Origin: Neobacillus sp. Marseille-Q6967
GTDB lineage: Bacteria > Bacillota > Bacilli > Bacillales > Cytobacillaceae
Assembly (NCBI RefSeq): GCF_946151075.1
Contig: NZ_OX267715.1
Coordinates: forward strand, 969,881 to 1,033,880
Direction of reading: 5' to 3'
DNA length: 64,000 nucleotides
The notes beneath the pieces were generated by a model. It had not been told where the DNA came from. It saw only the letters and a program-made list of their open reading frames with translations, and ran no database searches. Of the stretch, positions 19,539 through 28,944 are shown piece after piece. The translations under genes were made by a program, and so were the position numbers. The number at the start of each line of letters is the position of its first letter. Position 1 is the stretch's first letter.

Positions 19539-20368
19539 CCTTGGATAGAATAGAGTGTACCTTGCAGCGAGACCGAACCTTCTTTTATTAATTTAATAAG
19601 GTGTGCCTCTGTCGTTCTTCTTGCTACCTCAAATATACTGGGATGTATGTAACGGTCATAGATTAATTTTGTTAGAGAGATGGAAGTCAATTGCTCATGT
19701 TCGTGCAGGAGTTCTTTGATTTGTTTTTCTCGTTCAAGTCTCCGGTTTAACACGAATTCAATATGTTGATAGGGTTTTAATACCCAACCGCCATGACCAG
19801 GACCAATTTTCTTTATTTTCAAACCCATTAAACGATTTAACGTATTTAAATAGTCAATCATATCTCCATCCGGAGGGCCTATCCAAGATGTCCCTTCTGC
19901 CACGATATTATCTCCTGCTAACAGTATCTGTTCGGTTGGAATGTAGAGATTTAAGTGTCCTGATGTATGTCCAGGGGCATGGATTATTTGAATCTCTCCA
20001 TCTCCAACTTTAAAAGTATCTCCATCGTTTAAAAATGACAAATTATTCCAAGGTGAAATAGCAGCTAGAGTTGTTTCTTTTTCAGCAGGATGGCAATAAA
20101 CCGTAGGAGACCAATCCTGTAATTGAAGGACTCCTGGAGCATGGTCAGGGTGTGCGTGTGTAAGAATGATAGATTTAGGAACTGCAAGATTATGATCTGA
20201 AATGGTTTTCTCTAATACAATCCTAGTTTCCGGTTGATTGTAGCCAGCATCGACTAAGATGGCTTCATGCTCATTTCCTATTAAATAACAGTTTGTATTC
20301 GTATGAGGATATAGGGTTGGAGACGGAACCGGAACCCTGATAATTTTAAACTCATTTTTCTTCTGCAC
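19535..20368 (-). CDS. MBL-fold metallo-hydrolase (LACTB2-like)
   Basis: Metallo-beta-lactamase fold protein, about 277 residues. Metal ligands are in LTHAHPDHAPG, in HAPGHTSGH, in LAGDNIV and in the late KIGPGHGG. A winged-helix-like C-terminal domain (about 215-277) with ARRTTEAHLIKL matches the LACTB2 group of hydrolases or nucleases. I prefer a GTG start at 20368, 9 nt after a GCGGGGG site; a TTG six codons upstream has no such site. Convergent with the NUDIX gene. Confidence 0.85.
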   Translation of the reverse strand: MQKKNEFKIIRVPVPSPTLYPHTNTNCYLIGNEHEAILVDAGYNQPETRIVLEKTISDHNLAVPKSIILTHAHPDHAPGVLQLQDWSPTVYCHPAEKETTLAAISPWNNLSFLNDGDTFKVGDGEIQIIHAPGHTSGHLNLYIPTEQILLAGDNIVAEGTSWIGPPDGDMIDYLNTLNRLMGLKIKKIGPGHGGWVLKPYQHIEFVLNRRLEREKQIKELLHEHEQLTSISLTKLIYDRYIHPSIFEVARRTTEAHLIKLIKEGSVSLQGTLYSIQG

Positions 20369-20574
20369 TTGTTTAATCCCCCGCAATAAGTATTTTTTAT
20401 TAACCTATTCAATATGAATATAGAAATTCCTCCTTAATGGTGGTAAGTATGTTTGTTTTACTGCTCATTTTGTCATTCCCACTTCTATATCAACTTGTTA
20501 ATTTTGTAATATTTGACAAGTTCCCTAATAAGTATGGATAAGAGGATGGCAAATAAATAAAGGGGGTTTTAGGA

Positions 20575-21579
20575 TTGAAAAATAAACGTTTTCGACTTTC
20601 ACTCGTCTTTCTCTTGGCTCTTTCGATGATTCTAGCAGCATGTGGAAGCAATCAGGAGGAAGCTGAAAACGAGGGTGAAGCTAACAATCAAACGGAGGAA
20701 GAGGCACCAAAGTTCATTAGTATTTTAACTGGTGGGACGGGCGGTACTTACTATCCGCTTGGAGGTTCATTTGCGGAGATTATCAGTGATGCTACAGGAA
20801 TTGAGACGAATGCAGAAACAAGCGGTGCTTCTGCAGAAAACATGACCACACTTAAAAATGGCGACGGAGAAATTGCCTTTAGCCAAACCGATATCGCGTC
20901 TTATGCAACGGAAGGAAAATTAATGTTTGAAAACAATAAGGTTGAAAACATTAAAGCCATTGCTACTTTGTATCCGGAAACGATTCAAATTGTTACTACC
21001 GCTAAATCTGGGATTAAATCGGTAGAGGATTTAAAAGGGAAAAAGGTTTCCGTTGGCGCACCTGGTTCTGGAACAGTGGCAAATGCTGAACAAATTCTTG
21101 AGGTTCATGGTATGACATTTGAAGATATTGAAAAACAAGATTTATCCTTTGATGAATCTACTCAAGGAATTCAAGATGGTACGATCGATGCAGCCTTCGT
21201 TACTGCAGGTACTCCGACAGGTGCTGTTGAAGGATTATCCGCTACCGAAGATGTTGTCATTGTTCCGATTGCCCAAGACAAAATTGACGCTTTAATTGAA
21301 AAATATCCGTTCTATGTAAAAGATGAAGTACCATCCGGAACATATGGATTAGATACTGCTATAACAACCGTTGCTGTTCAAGCGATGCTTGTTGCGAGAA
21401 GTGATCTTTCTGATGATTTAGTATACGACATCACAAAGGCCATCTTTGAAAACTTAGACAAGGTAACACACGCAAAAGGAAAACTGATTAACGTAGAAAA
21501 GGCTCTAAACGGTGTGGGAATCGAAGTTCATCAGGGAGCACAAAAATATTTTGATGAAAAAGGTGTTAAAGCTCAGTAA
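20575..21579 (+). CDS. TRAP transporter TAXI-family solute receptor (lipoprotein)
   Basis: Periplasmic-binding-type receptor anchored as a lipoprotein: signal peptide with lipobox LAAC (Cys about 23), an acidic linker, then the TAXI fold with ISILTGGTGGTYYPLGGSFA, IAFSQTDIASYA and AGTPTGAVEGLSA. It captures a solute, probably a carboxylate or amino acid such as glutamate, and hands it to the TRAP permease downstream. TTG start with AAGGGGG upstream. A TTGACA about 60 nt upstream could be part of the promoter. A hairpin after the gene likely keeps receptor mRNA more abundant than permease mRNA. Confidence 0.93.
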   Translation: MKNKRFRLSLVFLLALSMILAACGSNQEEAENEGEANNQTEEEAPKFISILTGGTGGTYYPLGGSFAEIISDATGIETNAETSGASAENMTTLKNGDGEIAFSQTDIASYATEGKLMFENNKVENIKAIATLYPETIQIVTTAKSGIKSVEDLKGKKVSVGAPGSGTVANAEQILEVHGMTFEDIEKQDLSFDESTQGIQDGTIDAAFVTAGTPTGAVEGLSATEDVVIVPIAQDKIDALIEKYPFYVKDEVPSGTYGLDTAITTVAVQAMLVARSDLSDDLVYDITKAIFENLDKVTHAKGKLINVEKALNGVGIEVHQGAQKYFDEKGVKAQ

Positions 21580-21604
21580 GAAAGCAAATTTCTATAAAAA
21601 TGTT

Positions 21605-21640
21605 GACCGGCGGGCTGCACTCCTGCCGGTCTCATTTTCT
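21605..21640 (+). terminator. Intercistronic terminator/attenuator after the TAXI receptor
   Basis: GACCGGCGGG pairs with CCTGCCGGTC with one mismatch and is followed by TCATTTTCT. It sits between receptor and DUF1850 genes of one operon, as expected for partial termination. Confidence 0.75.
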
Positions 21641-21670
21641 ACTTTTAGGTCGGAGTTATTCATTGAAATC

Positions 21671-21731
21671 TAGAAGATTTCCAGAAACACGTAGAAGTTT
21701 CCAAAATGACGTAGAAGTCGCCACCCATCTC
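21671..21731 (+). repeat. Three short degenerate direct repeats of 20-21 bp
   Basis: TAGAAG recurs at 21671, 21692 and 21712, each followed by a degenerate TTTCCAnAA-like block, giving three near-copies in the leader of the DUF1850 gene. Confidence 0.6.
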
Positions 21732-21758
21732 AACAACAGACAGAAGAATTCTTATATT

Positions 21759-22307
21759 ATGAATGCCAAAAAACAAGGAATGAAGTATGTTTTGAGGAAA
21801 ACGGTCCTATACCTAATACTCTTCGTATCTATTACATTTATTTATGCACTAATTCCGCAGCAGCAAGCAATCGTCTTTCAATCGAATGATAACCCAAGTA
21901 ATTACATCTACATTCCTACAAAAAAAGAATCTTTTTTCAAAATTAAATATACCCATTCCATTCATTTAACCGATGTTGTGGAAACCTACAAAATTACAAA
22001 AAAACAAACCATTCAACAAGTCGAGCTTATGTACGAGGACTTTGCGATCGGTATGCCTGCCAATGCTGGAGAAGGCGAGACCTTTGAACAAGAAAACGGA
22101 AAATATTATATCAAAAATATGAAACGGATTTTTCCATCCTTCCACTTGCGAATCGGACAGGTCCGTGCCAATCACCGTGTAATCTATCAAAATAAGGAAT
22201 ACCCTCTGTCCCGCTACATTCGTCCAGGGACATCTGTTAAAGTGGAAATCCGTAATTTGAACTATTTTCAGCAAAGGAAAGGAGTGAACATCCTTGAGTC
22301 ATTATGA
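21759..22307 (+). CDS. DUF1850 protein of TAXI-TRAP operon
   Basis: About 182 residues: an N-terminal transmembrane helix (LYLILFVSITFIYALIP), then an extracellular beta domain with the DUF1850 hallmark FKIKYTHSIHLTDVVETYKI and MPANAGEGE. DUF1850 genes lie between TAXI receptors and fused TRAP permeases and are taken as accessory subunits. Start is uncertain: ATG at 21759 gives a sensible membrane anchor, and ATG at 21780 is the alternative; neither has a strong ribosome binding site. The frame stays open to 21600 but that part covers the terminator and repeats and is unlikely to be translated. It overlaps the permease start by 14 nt. Confidence 0.8.
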   Translation: MNAKKQGMKYVLRKTVLYLILFVSITFIYALIPQQQAIVFQSNDNPSNYIYIPTKKESFFKIKYTHSIHLTDVVETYKITKKQTIQQVELMYEDFAIGMPANAGEGETFEQENGKYYIKNMKRIFPSFHLRIGQVRANHRVIYQNKEYPLSRYIRPGTSVKVEIRNLNYFQQRKGVNILESL

Positions 22308-24258
22308 AGATGCTTTGACAGTTGAACAGCAGCAGGAGTTAATGGAAAAATATGATCCCGAGGCTGGAACTAGGAAACTGAAGGGGTTCTTTGGCTGGAT
22401 TGCTTTTGCTGGATTATTAGCGTTTTCATTATTTCATCTTTATACAGGTATTTTTGGTATGTTAACCGCACAATTGCAGCGCTCGATTCATTTAGGATTT
22501 GCCTTGGCACTTATTTTTTTACTTTTTCCAGCACGTAAAAAAAATCGGGGGAAAGAAATAAAGGTTGCATGGTACGATATCATCCTTGCGATAATCTCTG
22601 TTGTTGTCGGTGCCTATTGGCCTGTATTAATTGATGACTTAGTGTTACGGGCAGGAAATGTAACGCAAATTGATTTCTATGTAGGGCTCGCAGCCATTCT
22701 ATTAGTGTTAGAGGCAACACGTCGTACGGTTGGCCTGCCAATTACCATAATCGCGATTGTTTTTATGGCCTATGCTCTTTACGGTCCTTATATGCCAGGG
22801 TTTATTGCCCATCGTGGTCTCGATTTTGATCGTTTGGTACAAACGATGTTTTTTACGACCGAGGGTATCCTTGGAACACCGCTGGGAGTGTCATCCACGT
22901 TTATCTTTTTGTTTTTACTATTTGGTTCGTTTCTCATCAAAACTGGTGTTGGCGAGTACTTTAACGATTTATCCATCGCCATAGCAGGCAGGAGTGTTGG
23001 TGGTCCAGCGAAGGTTGCTGTTTTTTCAAGCGCCTTGCAGGGAACGATCAGCGGCAGTTCGGTGGCGAATGTTGTGACATCCGGTGCGTTTACCATCCCG
23101 ATGATGAAAAAACTCGGTTACAAAAAAGAATTTGCCGGTGCCGTTGAAGCCTCCTCCTCAACTGGCGGGCAATTGATGCCGCCGATTATGGGAGCTGCCG
23201 CTTTCCTAATGGTTGAGTTTATTGGGGGAATTTCTTACTGGGATATCGCAAAAGCGGCAGCGATTCCGGCGGTCCTTTATTTTTCCGGTATATGGATTAT
23301 GACACATTTTGAGGCAAAAAGAATCGGGCTCCGCGGTTTGACCAAAGAGGAAATGCCGAGCAGGAAAGAGGTTTTTGGGAAGCTCTATTTACTACTTCCG
23401 ATTATCGCCATTATCCTCTTGCTTATGTCCGGAATGAGTGTCATTCGTGCGGCACTTTGGTCAATTGTGATAACGGTTGTGGTAAGTGCATTTAAAAAAG
23501 AAACAAGGATAGGAATAAGAGGATTGATTGATGCACTAGTTGATGGTGCACGTACAGCTCTTGGAGTGGCGGCGGCCACTGCCGCGGCAGGTATTATTGT
23601 AGGGGTTGTGACAAAAACTGGTTTAGGTTTAAAAATGGCAAATGGCTTACTCGATTTATCCGGTGGTGCCTTACTTCCAACCTTATTTCTAACGATGATT
23701 GCTTCCTTGATTTTGGGGATGGGTTCACCAACAACGGCGAATTATGTCATCACTTCAACGATTGCAGCACCTGCGATTATTTTACTAGGAGTACCGGATT
23801 TATCCGCACACTTGTTTGTGTTTTATTTTGGGATTGTTGCGGATATCACACCGCCAGTGGCATTAGCAGCCTTTGCTGCCGCGGCTGTCTCAGGAGGAGA
23901 GCCATTCCGAACGGGGGTGGAATCCACCAAATTGGCGATTTCCGCCTTTATTATCCCGTACATGTTTGTTTTATCACCAGAATTACTGATGATTGATACA
24001 ACTTGGAGTTATTTAATTTGGGTGGTGTTTACCGCATTCATTGGCATGATTGCGATCAGTGCAGGGGTAATTGGATTTTGGATACGAAAATTGCATTGGG
24101 TGGAACGGCTTGCTTCCATTGGAGCAGGACTATGTTTAATCTATCCGGAGAACATTAGTGACATCATTGGTCTCGTGCTTTTTGGGATATTATTCACCCT
24201 GCAGTTTTTTTATAAAGGTAATAAAAATCTTCCTAAAATGCAAAAAGGTGTACATTAG
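22294..24258 (+). CDS. TRAP transporter permease, fused DctQ-DctM (4TM/12TM)
   Basis: 654-residue membrane protein joining the small and large TRAP permease subunits. A first hydrophobic block (about 30-150) corresponds to the small subunit; the rest is a DctM-type domain with SSTGGQLMPPIMGAAAFLM, LILGMGSPTTANYVI and DITPPVALAAFAA. It uses a sodium or proton gradient to move the solute delivered by the TAXI receptor. TTG start with GGAGTG upstream, overlapping the DUF1850 gene. Operon order receptor, DUF1850, permease is typical. Confidence 0.93.
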   Translation: MSHYEDALTVEQQQELMEKYDPEAGTRKLKGFFGWIAFAGLLAFSLFHLYTGIFGMLTAQLQRSIHLGFALALIFLLFPARKKNRGKEIKVAWYDIILAIISVVVGAYWPVLIDDLVLRAGNVTQIDFYVGLAAILLVLEATRRTVGLPITIIAIVFMAYALYGPYMPGFIAHRGLDFDRLVQTMFFTTEGILGTPLGVSSTFIFLFLLFGSFLIKTGVGEYFNDLSIAIAGRSVGGPAKVAVFSSALQGTISGSSVANVVTSGAFTIPMMKKLGYKKEFAGAVEASSSTGGQLMPPIMGAAAFLMVEFIGGISYWDIAKAAAIPAVLYFSGIWIMTHFEAKRIGLRGLTKEEMPSRKEVFGKLYLLLPIIAIILLLMSGMSVIRAALWSIVITVVVSAFKKETRIGIRGLIDALVDGARTALGVAAATAAAGIIVGVVTKTGLGLKMANGLLDLSGGALLPTLFLTMIASLILGMGSPTTANYVITSTIAAPAIILLGVPDLSAHLFVFYFGIVADITPPVALAAFAAAAVSGGEPFRTGVESTKLAISAFIIPYMFVLSPELLMIDTTWSYLIWVVFTAFIGMIAISAGVIGFWIRKLHWVERLASIGAGLCLIYPENISDIIGLVLFGILFTLQFFYKGNKNLPKMQKGVH

Positions 24259-24290
24259 AGTCCTCCCAAAGGAGGATTTATTTCTTTTAA
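24259..24290 (+). terminator. Terminator of the TRAP operon
   Basis: TCCTCC (24261-24266) and GGAGGA (24271-24276) with a 4-nt loop, followed by TTTATTTCTTTT. Confidence 0.8.
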
Positions 24291-24373
24291 AGCGATCTAA
24301 GTTCACATTATCTTACAAAATTGGTAAAATTCAATTAATAGTATTGTTTCAGGATAGGAAGGGGCTGTGTTAG

Positions 24374-26551
24374 ATGACAAAGTATGTAAAGGTAGGAAAT
24401 TTGCAAGTATCAGAAATTCTATATCATTTTATTAATGAAAAGGCTTTACCGGGAACGGGATTAGACAGCAAGAAATTTTGGTCTGATACAGAAACACTAT
24501 TTGCTGATTTAGCTCCTAAAAATAAGAAGTTATTAGCGCATCGAGATGAATTACAAAATAAAATTTATACGTGGCATCGACAAAATCAAGCCTTTCAATT
24601 TTCAGACTATAAATCCTTTTTGCAAGAAATAGGCTACTTAGAACCTGAGGTAGAAGATTTTCAGATTACAACGAAAAATGTTGATGATGAATTGGCAATT
24701 CAGGCAGGCCCACAGCTGGTTGTTCCTGTTGATAATGCTCGTTATGCACTTAATGCAGCTAACGCCCGCTGGGGAAGTCTTTATGATGCATTGTACGGAA
24801 CCGATGCGATTAGTGAAGAGGATGGAGCGAAGAAAGAGGGAAGCTATAATCCCATCCGCGGTAATAAAGTTATTCGTTTTGCTAGAAAATTCTTAAATGA
24901 AGCAGCACCATTAAAGGATTTTTTACATGAAGAAGCGGTTCAATACCAGGTTATAAATGGGAGATTAATAGTTTCTTTAAGCAACGGTGGAACAACAAGT
25001 CTTGCCGACGAATCAAAATTTGCAGGATATCAAGGAACGGAAGAAGCTCCTTCCGCGATTTTATTAAAAAATAATGGAATTCATTTTGAAATCCAGATTG
25101 ATAGAAATCATCGAATCGGTAAAACCGATCAAGCAGGGATTAAAGATATTTTAATGGAATCGGCACTGACAACGATTATGGACTGTGAGGATTCCGTTGC
25201 TGCGGTGGATGCCGATGATAAAGTGCTGGTTTACAGCAATTGGCTTGGTTTAATGAAAGGGGATTTAACAGCAAGTTTTCAAAAGGGTGAGAAAACCATT
25301 ACTCGTACGTTAAACGCAGACCGCGTATATGTTTCTCCAAGCGGTAAAGAAATCACACTTAAAGGCCGTTCCCTTATGTTTGTTCGAAATGTTGGTCACC
25401 TTATGACAACGAATGCAGTGTTAGATGTGCAAGGTGAAGAATTACCGGAAGGGATTTTAGACGGTATCGTCACTAGTTTAATTTCTATCCACTCATTGAA
25501 AGGGAACGGGAAGTTTAAAAACTCTACAAAAGAGTCGGTTTATATTGTAAAACCTAAAATGCACGGGTCAAGAGAGGTAGCGTTTGCCAATGAACTTTTT
25601 GACCGAATCGAGGATATGCTTGAACTTGAACGAAATACCCTTAAAATTGGCGTCATGGATGAAGAAAGGCGAACTTCACTCAACTTAAAGGCCTGTATCC
25701 GTGAGGTTAAAGAAAGGATTGTCTTTATCAATACTGGCTTCCTAGACCGTACAGGTGATGAAATTCATACGAGTATGGAAATTGGTCCAATGATCCGTAA
25801 AAATGAAATGAAGTCTGCGAAATGGCTTCAAAGTTATGAGAAGTCCAACGTCTTCGTTGGTTTGGCAGCAGGTTTTAAAGGCCGAGCACAGATTGGTAAA
25901 GGGATGTGGGCAATGCCTGATTTAATGGCAGAGATGCTGAAACAAAAAATTGGCCACCTGCAAGCAGGTGCAACCACTGCATGGGTTCCATCTCCGACGG
26001 CTGCAACCTTGCATGCCCTGCATTACCATCAAGTGGATGTTTCAGAGGTACAGGATGTATTAGCTAAAAATATTGAAGACTTACAAGAAGATATTTTAAC
26101 TATTCCTGCAGCTGATCAGCCGAATTGGTCTCCGGAAGAAATTCAACAAGAGCTGGACAATAATGCTCAAGGAATCCTTGGATATGTAGTTCGCTGGGTA
26201 GAACAAGGGATTGGCTGTTCAAAAGTACCGGACATTAACAATATTGGCTTAATGGAGGATCGTGCAACTTTAAGAATATCTAGTCAACATATTGCCAACT
26301 GGCTGCATCATGGTATTTGTACCAAGGAACAAGTTCTCGAAACATTTAAGAGGATGGCAAAAGTGGTGGATGAGCAAAATGCGGGAGATGCAAATTATCT
26401 GCCAATGGCAGATGATTACGCCAGCTCTATCGCTTTCCAAGCAGCATGTGAATTAGTCTTCGATGGATATAATCAGCCGAATGGCTATACCGAACCTATA
26501 TTACACCGCCGCAGAATTCAGGCGAAGTCAACTATTCGTTTAAAAAAATAA
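24374..26551 (+). CDS. glcB: Malate synthase G
   Basis: Single-chain malate synthase of the G type, 725 residues, condensing glyoxylate with acetyl-CoA to malate. Landmarks include the N-terminal [16 protein letters not shown], the TIM-barrel magnesium/catalytic region with [50 protein letters not shown], and the C-terminal catalytic helical plug with [29 protein letters not shown] upstream of ATG. A 12-of-14 cre-like box (24287-24300) sits in the leader. No isocitrate lyase adjacent, so the gene may serve glycolate/glyoxylate use. Confidence 0.95.
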   Translation: MTKYVKVGNLQVSEILYHFINEKALPGTGLDSKKFWSDTETLFADLAPKNKKLLAHRDELQNKIYTWHRQNQAFQFSDYKSFLQEIGYLEPEVEDFQITTKNVDDELAIQAGPQLVVPVDNARYALNAANARWGSLYDALYGTDAISEEDGAKKEGSYNPIRGNKVIRFARKFLNEAAPLKDFLHEEAVQYQVINGRLIVSLSNGGTTSLADESKFAGYQGTEEAPSAILLKNNGIHFEIQIDRNHRIGKTDQAGIKDILMESALTTIMDCEDSVAAVDADDKVLVYSNWLGLMKGDLTASFQKGEKTITRTLNADRVYVSPSGKEITLKGRSLMFVRNVGHLMTTNAVLDVQGEELPEGILDGIVTSLISIHSLKGNGKFKNSTKESVYIVKPKMHGSREVAFANELFDRIEDMLELERNTLKIGVMDEERRTSLNLKACIREVKERIVFINTGFLDRTGDEIHTSMEIGPMIRKNEMKSAKWLQSYEKSNVFVGLAAGFKGRAQIGKGMWAMPDLMAEMLKQKIGHLQAGATTAWVPSPTAATLHALHYHQVDVSEVQDVLAKNIEDLQEDILTIPAADQPNWSPEEIQQELDNNAQGILGYVVRWVEQGIGCSKVPDINNIGLMEDRATLRISSQHIANWLHHGICTKEQVLETFKRMAKVVDEQNAGDANYLPMADDYASSIAFQAACELVFDGYNQPNGYTEPILHRRRIQAKSTIRLKK

Positions 26552-26615
26552 TCTATTTCTATTATTTTTCTAAAAACTCTTTTCATCAGTGAAAGATTAC
26601 GTTTTCTAGTAGTGC

Positions 26616-26650
26616 AAAAAAATCGGGGTCAAGTGACTCCGATTTTTTTT
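26616..26650 (+). terminator. Intrinsic terminator of malate synthase G
   Basis: AAAAATCGG-GGTC pairs with GACT-CCGATTTTT around a short loop, followed by eight T. Confidence 0.9.
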
Positions 26651-26895
26651 ATGAGGATCATCATCTATTATAAATTTCGGGAGAATAACAAAAACTATGA
26701 CAGTTATAATCAATATTCTTCTATTCGAATAGACTGCCAGTATAAGACTGGGTATTCTGAATTTTTTTATACATAGTAACATTGTCATATCAAGAGATTT
26801 TCTCATTGCAAAACTTGAACTCGTGTTATATGATAGAGTTTATGTGAAAAGAGAGTATAGTTTATTGTACTAGAAGTATAGAGGAGGATCGTTCA
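26651..26895 (+). promoter_or_regulatory. Leader of the DHA2 exporter with sigma-A promoter
   Basis: TTGCAA (26806-26811), a 17-nt spacer and TATGAT (26829-26834) make a good sigma-A promoter, with a leader of about 55 nt to the ATG. The rest of the gap is AT-rich without other recognised features. Confidence 0.6.
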
Positions 26896-28422
26896 ATGGA
26901 ACAAACGATTAGTAAGCCCAATTATGGTATTCTAGCTGTTTTAATGATTGGTGCTTTTATTGCTTTTTTAAATAATACATTATTGAATGTTGCACTTCCT
27001 TCTATTATGAAGGACTTAGATGTCAATACGGCTACTGTTCAGTGGCTGACTACTGGATTTATGTTAGTGAACGGTATCATGATTCCAAGTACTGCTTTTC
27101 TAATTCAAAAATATTCTGTTCGACGGTTATTTTTAGTTGCGATGGGGTTATTTACAATCGGTACGATCATCGCGGGAGTGGCCCATTTTTTCCCGATGTT
27201 ATTGGTTGCGCGAATGGTACAAGCTTCCGGTTCAGCCATTATGATGCCATTATTAATGAATGTCATGCTGGTAAGTTTTCCGATTGAAAAACGGGGAGCA
27301 GCGATGGGGGTTTTTGGGTTAATCTTAATGTTTGCACCCGCCATTGGTCCAACATTGTCAGGCTGGATCATTGAACATTATGACTGGAGAATGTTATTCC
27401 ACTTTGTCACACCGATTGCAGCACTCGTCTTGCTAATTGGTTTTTTAAAGCTAAAAGATAAGAAGGAAAAAGTAGATATCCGCTTGGATTTTTACTCGCT
27501 TATATTATCTAGTATCGGATTTGGCGGGCTTTTATACGGTTTCAGTTCAGCCGGTAATAAAGGCTGGGGCAGCCCTCAGGTGTATATCACGATTATTATT
27601 GGAGTTATTTCATTAGTGTGGTTTATCTTGCGTCAATTAAAGCAAGAAAAACCGATGTTGAATTTTAGAATCTTCAAATACAATATGTTCGCTTTATCAG
27701 CAGCCATTTCAATGGTTATCAATATGTCGATGTTTTCCGGGATGCTTTTGCTGCCAATCTATGTTCAGACCTTGCGCGGTATCTCACCATTTGATGCCGG
27801 GCTAATGCTTTTGCCTGGAGCAATCGCCAATGCCTTCATGTCGCCGATAACAGGAAGATTATTTGATAAATTTGGCGGACGAATTCTAGCGGTTACAGGT
27901 TTATTGATTACAACTGTAACGACTTATTATTTCAGTCAACTAACATTTGAAACCTCTTATATGCATTTAATGATTTTACATGCGATTCGATTTTTTGGGA
28001 TGTCAATGGTGTTTATGCCGGTTTCAACGAACGGTTTAAACCAATTACCAGCACGGTTTTATCCACATGGAACTGCCATGAACAATACCTTGCAGCAGGT
28101 TTCCGCTGCCATAGGAACGGCCTTGTTAATCACGATTATGTCTGTCCGTTCGGAATCATACGGGGAAGAATTGGCAAATTCAGCCATGCAAAACATGACC
28201 GAACAGCCAACAGCGGAAGCATTGGCTCAACTTAAGCAGCAAATTGCGGCGGAAGCCATGCTCGAAGGGATAAATTATTCGTTCTTCATTTCAGCACTGA
28301 TTGCAGGAGTTGCCTTAATTCTGGCCTTTTTCATCAAACGTTCTAAGCAAGCTGAAGATACCATTGAAGGAACCTCAAAACCTTCTGACAAAGTGGTTAT
28401 CTCGAAATTAGCTAAGAGTTAA
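26896..28422 (+). CDS. MFS drug exporter, DHA2 (14-TMS, EmrB/QacA/LmrB) family
   Basis: 508-residue proton-driven multidrug exporter. It starts with the helix LMIGAFIAFLNNTLLNVALP, holds the DHA2 motif D1-like FLNNTLLNVALPSIM, motif A region IQKYSVRRLF, and the motif C-like segment FGLILMFAPAIGPTLSGWII. Fourteen hydrophobic segments can be traced; the C-terminal tail is polar. GAGGAGG before ATG. Probably monocistronic. Substrates (lincosamides, dyes and others in relatives) cannot be read from sequence. Confidence 0.9.
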   Translation: MEQTISKPNYGILAVLMIGAFIAFLNNTLLNVALPSIMKDLDVNTATVQWLTTGFMLVNGIMIPSTAFLIQKYSVRRLFLVAMGLFTIGTIIAGVAHFFPMLLVARMVQASGSAIMMPLLMNVMLVSFPIEKRGAAMGVFGLILMFAPAIGPTLSGWIIEHYDWRMLFHFVTPIAALVLLIGFLKLKDKKEKVDIRLDFYSLILSSIGFGGLLYGFSSAGNKGWGSPQVYITIIIGVISLVWFILRQLKQEKPMLNFRIFKYNMFALSAAISMVINMSMFSGMLLLPIYVQTLRGISPFDAGLMLLPGAIANAFMSPITGRLFDKFGGRILAVTGLLITTVTTYYFSQLTFETSYMHLMILHAIRFFGMSMVFMPVSTNGLNQLPARFYPHGTAMNNTLQQVSAAIGTALLITIMSVRSESYGEELANSAMQNMTEQPTAEALAQLKQQIAAEAMLEGINYSFFISALIAGVALILAFFIKRSKQAEDTIEGTSKPSDKVVISKLAKS

Positions 28423-28455
28423 TCATCAATAGGTTGTTTTACGACCTTTAACATC

Positions 28456-28500
28456 AAAGGAGCAGGCAAATCGTCCCAGACGGTTTCCTGCTCCTTTTTA
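28456..28500 (+). terminator. Intrinsic terminator of the DHA2 exporter
   Basis: AAAGGAGCAGG pairs with CCTGCTCCTTTT across a structured loop, ending in a T-tract. Confidence 0.88.
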
Positions 28501-28590
28501 ACGTTAAAATCGTCTTATTGTCCTATTTTTAAAAAATTGGAATATATATTAGCACGGGAAGAGAATAGGGGGTGTTTTAGAATCATTTTT

Positions 28591-28604
28591 TGAAAGCGAT
28601 TACA
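28591..28604 (+). promoter_or_regulatory. Catabolite responsive element (cre) for the cellobiose-type PTS
   Basis: TGAAAGCGATTACA matches the CcpA consensus TGWAANCGNTNWCA at all 14 positions and lies 22 nt before the start of the IIB gene, a position suited to repression in glucose. Confidence 0.8.
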
Positions 28605-28626
28605 ACAAAAGTTCAGGAGGGCTACG

Positions 28627-28932
28627 ATGAACATCTTATTATGCTGTGCCGCTGGTATGTCCACCAGTCTATTAGTGACGAAGATGGAAGCAGCTGCAAA
28701 GGCAGAAGGTATTGAGGCGAAAATATGGGCTGTCAGCGCTAACGAGGTCAACCAGCATCTTGACCAAGCGGATGTCTTGCTGGTAGGTCCGCAGGTGCGG
28801 TATTTGCTGCCTCAATTAAAGAAAAAAGGTCAAGAAAAAGGTATTCCAGTTGATGCAATAAACCCTGTCCATTATGGTCTATGTAATGGAGCGGAAGTGT
28901 TAAAGTTTGCAAGGAATTTAATCGGTTCATAA
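28627..28932 (+). CDS. PTS lactose/cellobiose-family EIIB
   Basis: 101-residue cytoplasmic phosphocarrier that passes phosphate from IIA to the incoming sugar. The P-loop-like [16 protein letters not shown] carries the phospho-Cys (Cys7 by alignment with CelA; Cys6 is next to it), followed by a compact alpha/beta fold. CAGGAGGG before ATG. The IIC gene follows 12 nt later. No IIA and no phosphoglucosidase gene accompany them here, so IIA must come from elsewhere. A perfect cre box precedes it. Confidence 0.92.
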   Translation: MNILLCCAAGMSTSLLVTKMEAAAKAEGIEAKIWAVSANEVNQHLDQADVLLVGPQVRYLLPQLKKKGQEKGIPVDAINPVHYGLCNGAEVLKFARNLIGS

Positions 28933-28944
28933 TTCCATATAGGG

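Noticed and set aside
21600..21758. N-terminal extension of the DUF1850 protein
   Set aside because: This open stretch covers an intrinsic terminator and short repeats and precedes the natural membrane anchor; translation is unlikely.
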